NCBI GenBank assembly: GCA_902805475.1
Contig: CADCSX010000001.1
Span: 2,232,001 to 2,296,000, forward strand
Direction of reading: 5' to 3'
Source of the DNA: Entonaema liquescens
Lineage: Eukaryota > Ascomycota > Sordariomycetes > Xylariales > Xylariaceae
DNA: 64,000 nucleotides
The translations under genes and the position numbers were made by a program. The notes under the pieces were generated by a model. The model was not told the origin of the DNA. It made no database searches and saw only the letters and a program-made list of their open reading frames with translations. Positions 1-11,146 of this stretch are shown piece by piece (position 1 is the stretch's first letter; every line of letters begins with the position of its first letter).

Positions 1-3000
1 AAAACTTTTTTTAAAACTTTAATAATATATTTTATTTAATTTTATTTTTCCTTTTTATATTTATATAATTTAATTATTACAACGTACCATCGGTTAAATT
101 TAAAATCTTTAATTTATATACGATTTAAAAATTAAAACTTATTAATTTTTTTATTTACTAAACTTACTTATTATTTAATTTTAATTTATTTATTAAATAT
201 TATAAATTTAAATAATTAATAATTATTTTTACTATTTTTAATAAATAAATCAAATAATATTTCCATTTTTTAAATATATTAATTATTATTAATATTTTTA
301 CATTAAATATTATATAATTTATTTTAATATTTTATAATTTCTTTAATATAAAAATTATAAAATACCATTTATTATTATATTTTTAAAATAATATTACCTT
401 AATTACTTATTATAAAACGTTTATTTTTAATTTTATAAATAATTATATATTAAAATATTTAAATATAAAAAGTTTTATAAATTTTTTTTTTTAAAATTTT
501 AAACATTTTTACTATTTCCTTATTTAATTTAAAATTAAATTATTTATTACCTTTTAATAAATTTATTAATAAAACGGTTAATTTTAAATAATTTTTAATA
601 AATTTTTTATAAAAACTTATAAAATTTAAAAACGTTTATATATTATAAACGTTAATAAATTATAATTATTCCATAATTATAAATACTTTATCTTAATCCA
701 TTTTTATTTTTTTAATTATAATTATAAAGTTAAAAAACATTACTTTTATTATATAAAATTTAAATTTTTAAAAATTAATATATAATTTTTATTTTTATAA
801 TTAAATTAAAACGTTATGAATATTTTAAATATATTATTTTTTATCTTTTAAATAAATCAAAACATCATTAAAATAAATTATTTTTATTATATTTATTAGA
901 TTTATAAATGTATAATTAATATAATTTTAAAATAATATTAAAACGTTAAATAATTTAAATAGTATTATAAAATATTTAAAATATTTATATTTTATTCGAA
1001 ACACCATTTTTTATTTATTTTCCTTACGGATACGTAGTTGGTAATACGCGTTTTTCAAGTTTAATTTTATAAAATATTTTATTTTAAATAATTTATTTAA
1101 AATCTTATTAATTAATGGTAAAATTATTTTATTTTTATAAGTAATTTTATTAAATTTTCTATAATTTATATATAATTATAATTTATTATTTAATTTAAAA
1201 ATAAATAATATTAAAATATTAATAAAATTTTTAAATAATTATATTTATTTTTTTTATAAAATATTATTTATATATTCTTTTAATTTTTTTAATTTTATTT
1301 TTGTTAAAAAGTATATTAATTTAAATAGAAAATTTTTCTTTTTTTTAAAGTTAATAAAGTAATTTTATTATTGATATTTTAAGAAAATAAAGATTTTAAA
1401 AATATTAAAAATTTTTATATATTTTTTATATTTAAATGGGATTATGATTTTATTATTACTTTTTTATAAATTAAAATATTATTTATAAATATTAATTTCT
1501 TTTATTATTTTTAACATTAATATAATTATTTTTTTTACTTTTTTAAAAACTTTTTTACTTTTTTTTTTTATATTAAATAAATTTTTATTATATTAATATA
1601 ATAATATTATTTTTAATATTATTTTTTTTAAAATTATATTAATATTTATAAATTAAAATATTTTTAAAATAATATTATAACTAAAATTTTAATTTATTAT
1701 TTTTATTTTGTTAAAAATATTATAAATAATATTTTAATTATTTTTTATTTTTATAAATATAAAATATTAAATTAATATTTTATTTATTTTAAAAAATTTT
1801 TTTAAATTTTTTCTTAATAAAAATTTTATTATTATCATTAAAAATATATATTTTATTTAAATTAAATTAAAATTTATTTTTATATTAATTAAAACTTATA
1901 AAATAATTTATTTATGTTTTATTTATAGTTTTATTATTATTTTAAATTTAATATAAATTAAAATAAATCTTTATTATAAATTTTACGTTTTTTTATTTAA
2001 TATTAATATTTAATTTATATTTTTTATTATTTTTTTATTTTTTTTTTAAATAATAATTTATTAAATATTTTAAATTATTTTATTTTTAATATATTATTTT
2101 AAAATAATTATATTTAAAATATTTTTATTTTTTATATAAAATATATTTTTTAAATTATTATAAATAAATAATAAATTAATTATATATTTAATTTTTATTA
2201 ATGAAATTATTTTATTTTAATTTTAAATAATTATTTAAATAATATATTTATAATTTACTTATTAATTATCTTTTTTTTAATTTTTTTCTTTTTTTTTTTT
2301 TTTTATTTTTTTTTTTTTTTTATTTTTATATAATAAATTTAAATAATTTAATTTGGTTTTTTAACTTATTTTTAATTTTTAAAATAAAATTTTTAATATA
2401 TTTTATTTTTAATTTTAAAATAAAATAAATTAATAAATTAAATATTTTTATTTTTTTAAAATAATATTTTAAATTTTTTATTTTTAATATTTTATATTTA
2501 TTTAAAAAAAAATAAATAATTTATTAATTTTTTAACAGAATTCTTATATTATTATAAATACATTAAAAATTTACACATTTTTATTTTTAATTATATTTTA
2601 AAACCATTTTTTTATTATTTTTTAAATATATTTTTTTAATTCTTTTTATTTAATATTAAAATAATAATATTATTATTACACGATTTTTTTTATTAAATAA
2701 GTTATTATAAATATTATTTTTTTTAAATTTATTTAATAATAATTTAAAAAAAATTATATTTTTAATTTAATAATAAAAATAATTAATTTTATTTTTATTT
2801 TTTATTTTTTTTATATTATATATTTAAAAAAAAAAATTTATACAATGTTAAATTTTTATTATAATTCCTTTTTTTCAGTTTTTTTTTTTTTATAATTTAT
2901 AATAAAGTTGTAATTTTTTTTTAAAATTATTAATTATTTAATTTTTTTTTTTCTTTTATATTATTTTTTTAATTTTTATAATTATTTATTAAATTTTTAA

Positions 3001-3480
3001 TTTATAAAAATTTCAAAATTAATATTATTTTATTATAAAATTATTAATAAAATTATTAATATTAATTTTATTAATATAAAATTTATATTATTTATTAATT
3101 AATTATTAAATATTTATAATATATTTATTATTATATTATTAAATAATATTATATTTATTATAATTATTTAATTTTTGATTAATTAAATTATTTTTTTTTA
3201 TTAATTTAAATATTATATTATTTTTAATAAATAATTTACGTTAATAAATAAAAATGTTAAATTATTAAAAATAAATTTATAAATAAAATTATATATAAAA
3301 TAAATATAAAAAATAATAACATAATTATTATATAATAATAAATAATAATAATAATTTATTAATATTTAATTTTTTAATTAATAATAAAAATACGGAACGT
3401 TTTTTATATATAATATATATTATAAATTTATTTTTAATTTTGATTAATTATTTTTAAATTTTTAATATATAATCGTTTGT
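1..3480. repeat. AT-rich RIP-type isochore
   Basis: About 3.5 kb of almost pure A/T with no credible coding frame. Long T runs occur around 2277-2330. The few surviving G and C bases are often in ACG or AACGTT contexts, as at about 417 and 590. That pattern fits repeat-induced point mutation, which in fungi prefers CpA and tends to spare CpG. The original repeat is no longer recognisable. It could alternatively be centromeric or subtelomeric AT-rich DNA; I see no telomere repeats. Confidence 0.8.
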
Positions 3481-4140
3481 AAAAAAAACTTTTCCAAGTT
3501 ATTTTAACGGTACTTTATGGTGACCTTAAATAGGTTATTATTAAGAGTTTTAAAAAGAATTTACCCCTTTAATCCAGATAACTCTACCCATAAGATGCAA
3601 GATATGCTTTCTTCGAAACTTTTCATTCAACGGTCCAAGATGCTCGGTTATCTGGTGCTAAAGAGGCCACTCGCCACCGTGCTTAGCGATGAAGGCCCAG
3701 GCAGGCGGTTAAGTTATGTGATTAAGAGAATAGACATTAGGTTTGAGCTGGAATACAATACACAACTGATACATAAATAGTAGCTATGACTTTTGCTGAT
3801 CCTTTTGCAAAATAGTGGATGTGAACCGCCATCCGTGCGGTCAAAATAAGATATTTCTATTTTAGGAATGTGGAGAGCATATCTGGCCAATCAGAGCATT
3901 AGATTAGACGGGCTGTAGTAAGGACGACGATGAATGAGCCTCTGTACCCTTTGCGCTGGTATGTCCGGAGGAATTCTAAAATACGTTTTTCGGGGGAGGT
4001 AAAGATACGATCTCGCGTGATATGAGAGATATTCGATTTGCTACGTATAACGCTGTAATAGTCGGCTTTGAACAGGGAAGGCTCTCGGACGTAGTCATAT
4101 ACGTGTCAGGGGTAAAAAGGACTTAAGCGGGATTAAGCTT
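3481..4140. other. Normal-composition island inside the AT-rich block
   Basis: About 660 bases of ordinary base composition between two AT-rich blocks. An open frame at 3517-3780 (+, 87 codons) exists, but I recognise no family, splice structure or homologue, so I do not call it a gene. The island may be unique DNA spared from RIP or the edge of an old insertion. Confidence 0.5.
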
Positions 4141-4838
4141 AAATCTACGCGATAAGTATATTGTTATATGATATTGCATATATATATACTTTTTACAACT
4201 TCGTTATAACCATTAAAACTTTTATATTTATAATAATAAAATAATAAATATAATAATATAATAATTAATAATTTTACCCGTTTTATTAAAAATTATTTAA
4301 ATTATTTTATTAAAAATTATTTTAAAAATTATAAATTTAATTTTTTTTTTAATTATTATTTTATTTAATTAATTTAATTTTTATTTAAATTTTTTTTTAA
4401 ATAATAATATTAAACGTTCTTTTATTTAACGTTTATAATTTAAAATATTAAATATATTTTTATTATTATTATTTAATTATTTATATATTATTTATTTTTT
4501 TATTTTAATATTTTTATTATTTTTAAAATTATATTTTAATAAAATTATTTTATTTTAAAATATTTAAATTATAAAAAAGCTTAAAATTATATATAATATT
4601 TTATTATTTTAAAAAAAAAATTTTATTTTTTAAATTAATAATTTATTTTTTAAAATTGAAATAAAATAAAATTAATTTAAAATTAAATAAAAGTTACCAT
4701 ATATTAAATAAAATTTAAAAAAAAACATAAAAATTTATTTTTTTTTAAAAAAAAAATCATAAATTAAAAAATATATATATATATATATATATTCGAAAAA
4801 ACGATAAAAACATCGTTATTTTTTTTATTCCAACGGCA
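4141..4838. repeat. AT-rich block with first copy of a direct repeat
   Basis: Second strongly AT-rich block. A copy of a repeat begins near 4162 (TGTTATATGATATTGC) and runs through an ACTTTTTACAACTTCG motif to about 4260. A second copy begins near 4839 with mostly G-to-A differences. The spacing of about 680 bases and the TG-to-TA change at the start suggest two mutated LTR-like copies, but beyond 4260 the first copy has drifted beyond recognition. A (TA)n run lies at about 4769-4791. Confidence 0.45.
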
Positions 4839-5098
4839 TTATTATATAATATTACATATATATATACTTTTTATAACTTCGTTATAATTATTAAAACTTT
4901 TATATTTACAATAACGAGATAATAAACATAATAATGTGATATATATAATATATAAAAAGCGCGCAGCGCCTTCGCTGCTAGTTAAAAACGTTAAGCGTTA
5001 ATAGATCTCTATTACCTATTACCTACTATACAGCAGCTACGCTGCTGCTTCCAGTAGTCATTCTACGTATGACCTCACTTACGGGCTCACTTCTGATA
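4839..5098 (+). repeat. Diverged LTR relic related to the 24.8-kb Gypsy LTR
   Basis: From about 4936 to 5098 this aligns with the LTRs at 24813-25017 and 32202-32406. It shares the GC-rich hairpin (gcgcagcgccttcgctgc), the motif TTAAGCGTTAATAGATC, the CAGCAG..GCTGCTGCTTCC segment and the terminal CCTCACTTACGGGCTCA. The 5' half differs from those LTRs and instead matches the repeat at 4162. It may therefore be a related LTR subfamily of about 260 bp or a composite of two repeats. The changes are mainly transitions. Confidence 0.55.
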
Positions 5099-5240
5099 CC
5101 TGTCCCGTCTTGTCTTATTTTTATTCCTATTTTGTTCTACATCTATTTTTACTCTTATTTCGTCCCGTCCCGTCCCGTCCTGTTTTTATTTGTCTCATTC
5201 CCATTTCTATTCCATCCTGTCCCGTCCTAACCCGTCCGAT
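5099..5240. repeat. Degenerate CCCGT / TTTTTATT microsatellite
   Basis: Imperfect pentamer tract with repeated CCCGT or CGTCC units (cgtcccgtcccgtcccgtcc at about 5161-5180), interrupted by T-rich TATTTTTATTCC-like words. It starts exactly where the LTR relic ends. I see no coding capacity. Confidence 0.6.
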
Positions 5241-5518
5241 AATCTGACATGTCTATGCCTAATAACCATTAGAGAGCGCTAAACGACTGGAAGAAAAGGG
5301 ACACGAGATCAATGCCGAGTAGCAATGCCATTCACAATTAGAACAGGATTCTATATGCTCGCTTGAAGGATTCAAATTTGGGAATACTACATAGGTATAT
5401 GCAGTGCTGCACAAGATATAAGTATTTCCTGTATTGGGTTTCTCATTATAGGCTAGGTCCATACCCGACAAGCCTTCGGGGACCTAGTAGGATGGATTAG
5501 GTTACATGACCTCTGATG

Positions 5519-5954
5519 CTAAGGAGCTTTACGTCTCGATTCCCATGAGAACCTAACTGTAGACCTCTTCTTTTTAACCTTTAAATAGCAACTTTCATAA
5601 CCCCTGATTGCTCTCCCGTAGATATCCTTTACCGACTTGGGCTTCCTCATTTCCATCTTTATATCTCTATGCAGATGCTCGAACAGCTTCTTGAAGATGG
5701 AGATAGGTCCTCTGTGGATCTTGGTGACGTGTGTGAAGTTTTTGCCCGTCCTCGTCGTTCGTGGTAATCCACCAGCGCCTCCATTGCGGTAATCAGGTCG
5801 TCATCTTCTCGCAGGCAGCTTGTTGTTTGACGCTCTTTCCAATTTTCGTTCGAATGGATTTATCCACAGCGCTTGATAAGTCTTGCATGATGGCTTCTAG
5901 ATGCAGGGGGCTTTGGGCTGCCGACTTAGATTGCGACTTGCGTTGGCTATCCAT
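5519..5954 (-). pseudogene. Broken gene, basic protein of unknown family
   Basis: Three minus-strand frames run on from one another: from ATG 5954 (start MDSQRKSQSK) to a stop at 5793, then a second frame (DDLITAMEALVDYHERRGR), then a third (HVTKIHRGPISIFKKLFEHL) ending at a TAG at 5519-5521. Each switch needs one extra base. The second switch lies at an A5 run (minus-strand gggcaaaaacttc). The joined product would be a lysine/arginine-rich helical protein of roughly 145 residues. I do not recognise the family. It is either a decayed gene or a real gene with two base-calling deletions; an intron explanation is unlikely over such short distances. Confidence 0.35.
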
Positions 5955-7412
5955 GGCGGTGTAATATTGCCTTGCAATGGGCGGCGAGTCTGAATGGTAC
6001 CTGAAACGACCAGATAGGCTTCTCCGGTGTCCTATCGGTCTCTTTGTGTCGTCGCGGCGGCTTCTCGTGGGTACGGTAGTGATGTAAGGGCTGTTTGGTA
6101 TGGGAATTGCGAGTCGTGGGACGGGAAAGATATTTTGGTCCGACGCACGGATCTTGGGTTTGAATGATAATGAAACCGATGACCATATCAATATCTAGTA
6201 CCTCGTAAGTGAGAAATGGTGTTGGTTTTTATTTGCTGCGTCCTGTCAGGATGGTAGGTACATCTAGGGTTTGGATGAGTTGCCGTCGATACAGTCCATA
6301 TGTAGGGCGGATGCGAGGGTAGGGTAAGAGTAATCTAGTAGTACCTAACCTTCTATCATCTTACGAAGGAGCTCTGCGCCTCATAGATACGCTGTTGCAT
6401 CCGGGCCTGTCCAAAGCGTTACCATATCTAGTGGCAATCGACTTTGAATGGCCGGATCTTACTAAACAAAAATACTAGCCATATGCTGACTTGACGACCT
6501 TCATCGCACGACTATTCAGCCCCACCACAAACCTGTACTGGACCGGGATAGTTATTCCCCAGCTAGAGTCGAATTTACCTACGATAATTTCCCGACCAAG
6601 CAAAACACGTCTGGGCTGTTAACCACAAATCCACAAGTGGAGGGTTTGTGTGGTTTGAACTCAGCGTAAGAGTTGTATTTTAGCCATCCAGGATACTACG
6701 CAGCAGGGGGAAAATATGAGAGATGTGGTGATGGTAATACGTGTTCCCGGTAGGTATTAGCGGAGTGGCTGTTTGACCACTTGCGACTATTCCCCCGTCT
6801 GCGCACCAAGGCAGACTTGTGGGATGGACCGATATCGCGGACCGCGCAGCATACAACTAGGAGGATAGATCCAGGAGGGTAGAGCTCGAAGCTTGGGTGG
6901 CAGTTGGAAAACGGAACCCTAGCACCGCACGTATGTACGATTGGGACACGCCAGGTTACCGTAAGGGGTAATGTTGGATACGAAACACGTCCCGACCGTC
7001 GCAGCGTGTGGGAAAAGCAGCAAGAAACCTGTGGTACGATGTGTTTGGTATATTACTTCTACCAATGATTGCGAAGCCGCGCCAGCCTATTCATGTTCCC
7101 CTCCGACGTCCATCCCCACGTTAAGCAACCGTTACGAAGCCATTATATCATATTCGCTTCCCGTCCGCGTATATCATCCTTACTTTTAGCGTACCACCAC
7201 TAATCCTTTCTACGAGCATGCAGGGGGTCTGCTCGCCCTGGCAGCCACAGGGTGCCCCCTTGGGCAGGCAGACTTTCTTCTCACACACTGTAGTCTCTTG
7301 CACCCAAACCCAAGAGACGGGCTTGTACTAAGAGTATTGGATACTGCCAAACATTAGGAGTAAAGATACTCCTCGGTACCCTATCCGGGCTGAAAGGTCA
7401 CGCCCGCTTATT
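5955..7412. other. No gene seen
   Basis: Normal composition, but only short scattered frames on both strands with no domain, signal peptide or credible splice chain. A GC-rich imperfect inverted repeat around 7225-7275 (ctgctcgccctgg..ttgggcaggcag) is the only structure noted. Probably intergenic. Confidence 0.5.
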
Positions 7413-7925
7413 TCAGATGGCATCTGCAGAGGGGTCGGCAGAAGGGCGCTCTAGTTTGCCTTTCAGCTCTTGGAGACTGCTGAGAAGCTCTTTGAGTTGG
7501 GGTAGAGTAGAAGAGAGCTCTTTGAGCTGGGGTAGAGTAGAAGAGAGCTCTTTAAGCTGAGGCGTGATACCGAGCAGGTTCTTTAAGTGTGGTATACAAC
7601 CCGAGAACTCTTGCAGGTGCGGTGTTATCTTGAAGAGCTTTCCTTGCTCTTCTACGTTACTGGACATCTGGGCCCCTGTGACGACCAGTTGTTCGGTCGC
7701 TTCTTTCAAATCTTGAGTTAGGTGGGAATAGGAGGCAGCTATCATCGCCCTGGAATTGATCATATGAAGGCCTTGTTCGAGGAAAAAGGTTAGTGCGGAC
7801 ATGGATGTGTTCTTCTTGTAGTACTCTTCCTGAAAATACAAGTCCATATTGGAAATATACTTTCGCCATTTTAAGCCGTTTTGCTCATCCTCGTCAGGCT
7901 GGCCATCTGCTTGTGTAGTGGACAT
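7413..7925 (-). CDS. Hypothetical protein with tandem 10-residue repeats
   Basis: Single-exon frame of 170 aa from ATG 7925. The N-terminal part is acidic and helical with no signal peptide. The C-terminal half is built from units of about 10 residues of the type PQLKELSSTL, preceded by looser copies (PHLQEFSG, PHLKNLLGI). At DNA level the best copies are 30-bp tandem repeats around 7490-7560. The unit has the leucine spacing expected of a long amphipathic helix or coiled coil. I recognise no family and cannot assign a function. The neighbourhood is gene-poor. The intact frame across an in-frame 30-bp repeat supports a real gene; repeat number probably varies between strains. Confidence 0.55.
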   Translation of the reverse strand: MSTTQADGQPDEDEQNGLKWRKYISNMDLYFQEEYYKKNTSMSALTFFLEQGLHMINSRAMIAASYSHLTQDLKEATEQLVVTGAQMSSNVEEQGKLFKITPHLQEFSGCIPHLKNLLGITPQLKELSSTLPQLKELSSTLPQLKELLSSLQELKGKLERPSADPSADAI

Positions 7926-9742
7926 GATGGAATAGATTGATAGTGGAGAGGGAAAGTCAAGTATAGTTATTAAGATTGAATAGATGAGGCTGGTACCTTA
8001 GAAATATAACGTGAATGATTGAGGCGATAGTGTTGGATGAGGCTGCGATAGACTTGTCGTAAGGGCTGCAAATCCGATACCTCAAGATTCTGCAGTATAG
8101 GTGGTATGTACCTGTTTGTTACCGGTAAGAGCTATTGACCTCGTACGTGGTGTGTATCGAGGTAATTGGGGCGAGAACGTACCTTTAGGGAAGTCGCGAT
8201 ACGTAGGTAGGTAGACCATGACCTGGAAGGCCCACAGTGCTCGCACCTGTACTGCCGAACAATCTGCTCTTATTGCACCACATTGGGTTTGGTATACATG
8301 TAGTTGGGGTACATGTACATGTCATTGAACCCATACACGCATTTAACATGGAATAATGGAAGTAGCCGCCCTGCGCAGCATCTGCACCTACTTCAAGCAA
8401 CGCTCTCGGCAACTTCCAATTCATAGAACATGAAGATGATAATGCAGGTGAGGGCATGTAGAACTGGAAAGAGTGGCACACTTGGATGCCGCTCCACCCG
8501 AGGTGTCTACCTATGGCGTAAGAAGCGGTATAGGTACTGGTGACACAAACTTTATCGAAGGCTCGTTGCGCCAAATACCAACATACCTATGTTTGGGTCC
8601 GGTGGTATGTTTCCTCCTGTATTCCATATAAATTGCATAGGTACCTATATGCCTCCGGGTAAGTAACGCATGGTTGATACTATGTAAGTGTTATATGTAC
8701 ATGTAGATTATACCAGTCAGAAGGGTGTAAAGAGCAAGCAGGAGTATACTACCTAGCAGTTGAAACCTTATCAAGCGACAGCCATGAGACGGGTCATACA
8801 GTGCCTTCCGACAGCACCTGTATATCTACCTATGTAAGTATACAGCGTATGGCTCGACCTTTCCTTTCCTTCGTCGGTGCTAGTGTCAGAGTTCCATGAA
8901 TCGCAACGAGTCTGTTTAATTCTGGCCGATTACCTCCTGCTAGCACGCAGAAGTTAAGAGATGTCCTAAACAACAGGCAGGTGAGAGGTGCATTAGGTTT
9001 CAGCTATAAGCAAACATCTTATTAGGTAGTTTCGAAATGGCTCGATGGTAGGTAGCTAGATACAATGAAGTCGTGCTTACTGTAAGTGCTAGATGGGATT
9101 TTCACGTTGGCGGCTAGGTATCCAGTGCAGCAGGATCGCGCCGAGTAAAAGCTACCTAGGTACCTACTTACATGTAGCTGGAGATACATAGGTATGTAGG
9201 TACCATGGTGTGATGATTTTAGTACCTAGGTATCTTTACCATCTCCCGATCCGGTCGATGATCTACTTAGTATGTTGGAGGCACCCCTGCCCTGTCTGCT
9301 TGACTATCAGATTACGGTGCGCGAGGTACGTACACGTGGATGTCGGGTGCCCGGCAGGAATAAACTGGCCCGGAGACACTTGCCATCGTCAATTCTGGCT
9401 TATGTAAGTATGAGCCAGGTCGAAGCCGGTAAGACGACCGCCCAGGTGATTAATGATTACAAAGGCGCTCAATTTTGAATCCGTTGTAAATACATAGACA
9501 CGGCGGAAGAGCATTGAGCTCCACGGAGATAGTAGTCAGCGGTACGAGTCTACCGGTACGACACGGGGGGGAAAGAAATATATCACGTGGACGGAGCGCG
9601 GAATAGTGTACGACGGTGATCAATTTGAGATAGTTTCAATTACTCGTAGGCACCATGTCACCTAACTCGAGACGTTGGCGTCGTCTGCAAAGCTACAATA
9701 TGAAGCACCCAGAGACCAAACAAGCTCCCTCTTCAGCACCAC
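7926..9742. other. No convincing gene
   Basis: About 1.8 kb without a supported gene. It is rich in short palindromic words built from TACCTAGGTA and TACATGTA (for example 9155-9240), which also occur in other intergenic parts of this window. A 129-codon minus frame at 8185-8574 has no recognisable features and is cysteine-rich in a way typical of chance frames. A CACGTG box lies near 9584. Confidence 0.45.
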
Positions 9743-11146
9743 TCAGATGTAGCCTTTGTCCTTCAAGGCCTGCTCCCTGGCGATCACTCGTCGGAATACC
9801 TCCTGAAGGTCTAGGAACTGATTAAACGCCAAATAAAACCTCATCAACCGATCACATTTTCTGTTGATGGCTTTCAGCCGCTGCTCTTCCTCGTCCCACT
9901 TCTTCTTGAGCCTATCCATGGTCTCCTTCATTCTATGCATATCGGCAATCACCTGGTTCGCTCGCGCCACGTCATTGAAAGACTGCCGCACTATTTCGTC
10001 GGTCTCCTTTTCTATGGCATCAAAGTCGTATGATTCGATCTCCCTCATATATTTTTCTCGCTCCTCATCTTCCTTCACGGTCTCTGTCATGTTGTCTAAT
10101 AGATATGACCGCTCCCACGTCGCGGAAATCTCGTCCACGTGGAAGGATCGACCCGGGAGGTCTGGCGTGCCTCCCGGCGCCGCCACGTTCAGCCCCAACC
10201 CCTCCACGAGTGAGCCGCCCATGCCCATCATGGTGGCGACCACTTCGGAAGTGGGAAGCTGACCAGGCTCCCAAGTTCTGATTACCGGAGTTACAAACAC
10301 CCTAGGTTCTAAATTGTTATGCTTCATGAGGCTCATCAACAACCAGAAGGCATAATTGCCTTTAGACGGCACCCATCCTTTTTCGGGCAGATGTTTCTGT
10401 CCGCGGGCGGAGATGGACGTTCGGGAGCATCCATAGTAGGCGAAGCTCTGCGCTAATGGCAAGTCGTAATCCTTTATAGACTTTAGCAAGATGTTGAGGC
10501 CTTCGAGCATAGCTGAGACTTTCGGGCGCTGGGATTTCCGCTCTATGAACATGGTCTTTGAAAATTCGCTGCTGCCGTAGTAGCCATCGATTGTAGCAGC
10601 GAACTCAGCTAGCTCCTCATCCTCTGGTGTCTTAGGAGAGGTGGCTCTTAGAAGCTTACGACACGACCTTTCCGCGTCTAGATACTTTCCGAGGTCCTTG
10701 AGGATATTCTGTAGCTCACTCCCCGTGAACGACCGGCCTTGCCGTCCCATAACAGTAATCGTCGCATTATACGTACCGGGACCATCACTAGCGTACATGC
10801 CCCGCCCTACGTGGAGCTCATGGCTAGACGGAAGATTGGTCTGCGCCGCTACGACTCCGAGGATCACGCCGCGGATCAGCTTCTTCGGCATGCTGTGAAG
10901 GAGCACCTGGCATCTATTCTCAACGGGCTCTTCTTTGAGCAACATGCTGATATACGCAGGCGTATTGTCTGCGTCTATGTAATAACTTGCCATGTCCAAC
11001 AGCTCCGATTTCAAGTCGTCTAGGGTGCCGTTGTCCAGGATAAATAGCATCTTTCGCATGAGCCCCGTAACCAGCGGGACGTCTGGTGTGGGTTCATAAT
11101 CAGGACCGGACGGAAGGTCCAGGGAAGCCATGTTCAAAGAGTCCAT
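9743..11146 (-). CDS. Unrecognised 467-aa protein with C-terminal coiled coil
   Basis: Intact single-exon frame from ATG 11146 (MDSLNMASLDLPSG). There is no signal peptide or membrane segment, so it is probably intracellular. The central part (about residues 100-300) is globular, with a glycine-rich stretch (MMGMGGSLVEGLGLNV at about 300-320). From about residue 350 the sequence is strongly charged and helical (VKEDEEREKYMREIE, then MKETMDRLKKKWDEEEQRL), typical of coiled coil. I do not recognise the family. The length, the ATG and the biased composition argue for a real gene, and the region upstream (11147 onward) is non-coding. No neighbour hints at its job. Confidence 0.7.
   Translation of the reverse strand: MDSLNMASLDLPSGPDYEPTPDVPLVTGLMRKMLFILDNGTLDDLKSELLDMASYYIDADNTPAYISMLLKEEPVENRCQVLLHSMPKKLIRGVILGVVAAQTNLPSSHELHVGRGMYASDGPGTYNATITVMGRQGRSFTGSELQNILKDLGKYLDAERSCRKLLRATSPKTPEDEELAEFAATIDGYYGSSEFSKTMFIERKSQRPKVSAMLEGLNILLKSIKDYDLPLAQSFAYYGCSRTSISARGQKHLPEKGWVPSKGNYAFWLLMSLMKHNNLEPRVFVTPVIRTWEPGQLPTSEVVATMMGMGGSLVEGLGLNVAAPGGTPDLPGRSFHVDEISATWERSYLLDNMTETVKEDEEREKYMREIESYDFDAIEKETDEIVRQSFNDVARANQVIADMHRMKETMDRLKKKWDEEEQRLKAINRKCDRLMRFYLAFNQFLDLQEVFRRVIAREQALKDKGYI

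Noticed and set aside
8185..8574. 129-codon minus-strand frame
   Set aside because: No family, odd composition, lies in a region of palindromic intergenic words; probably chance.
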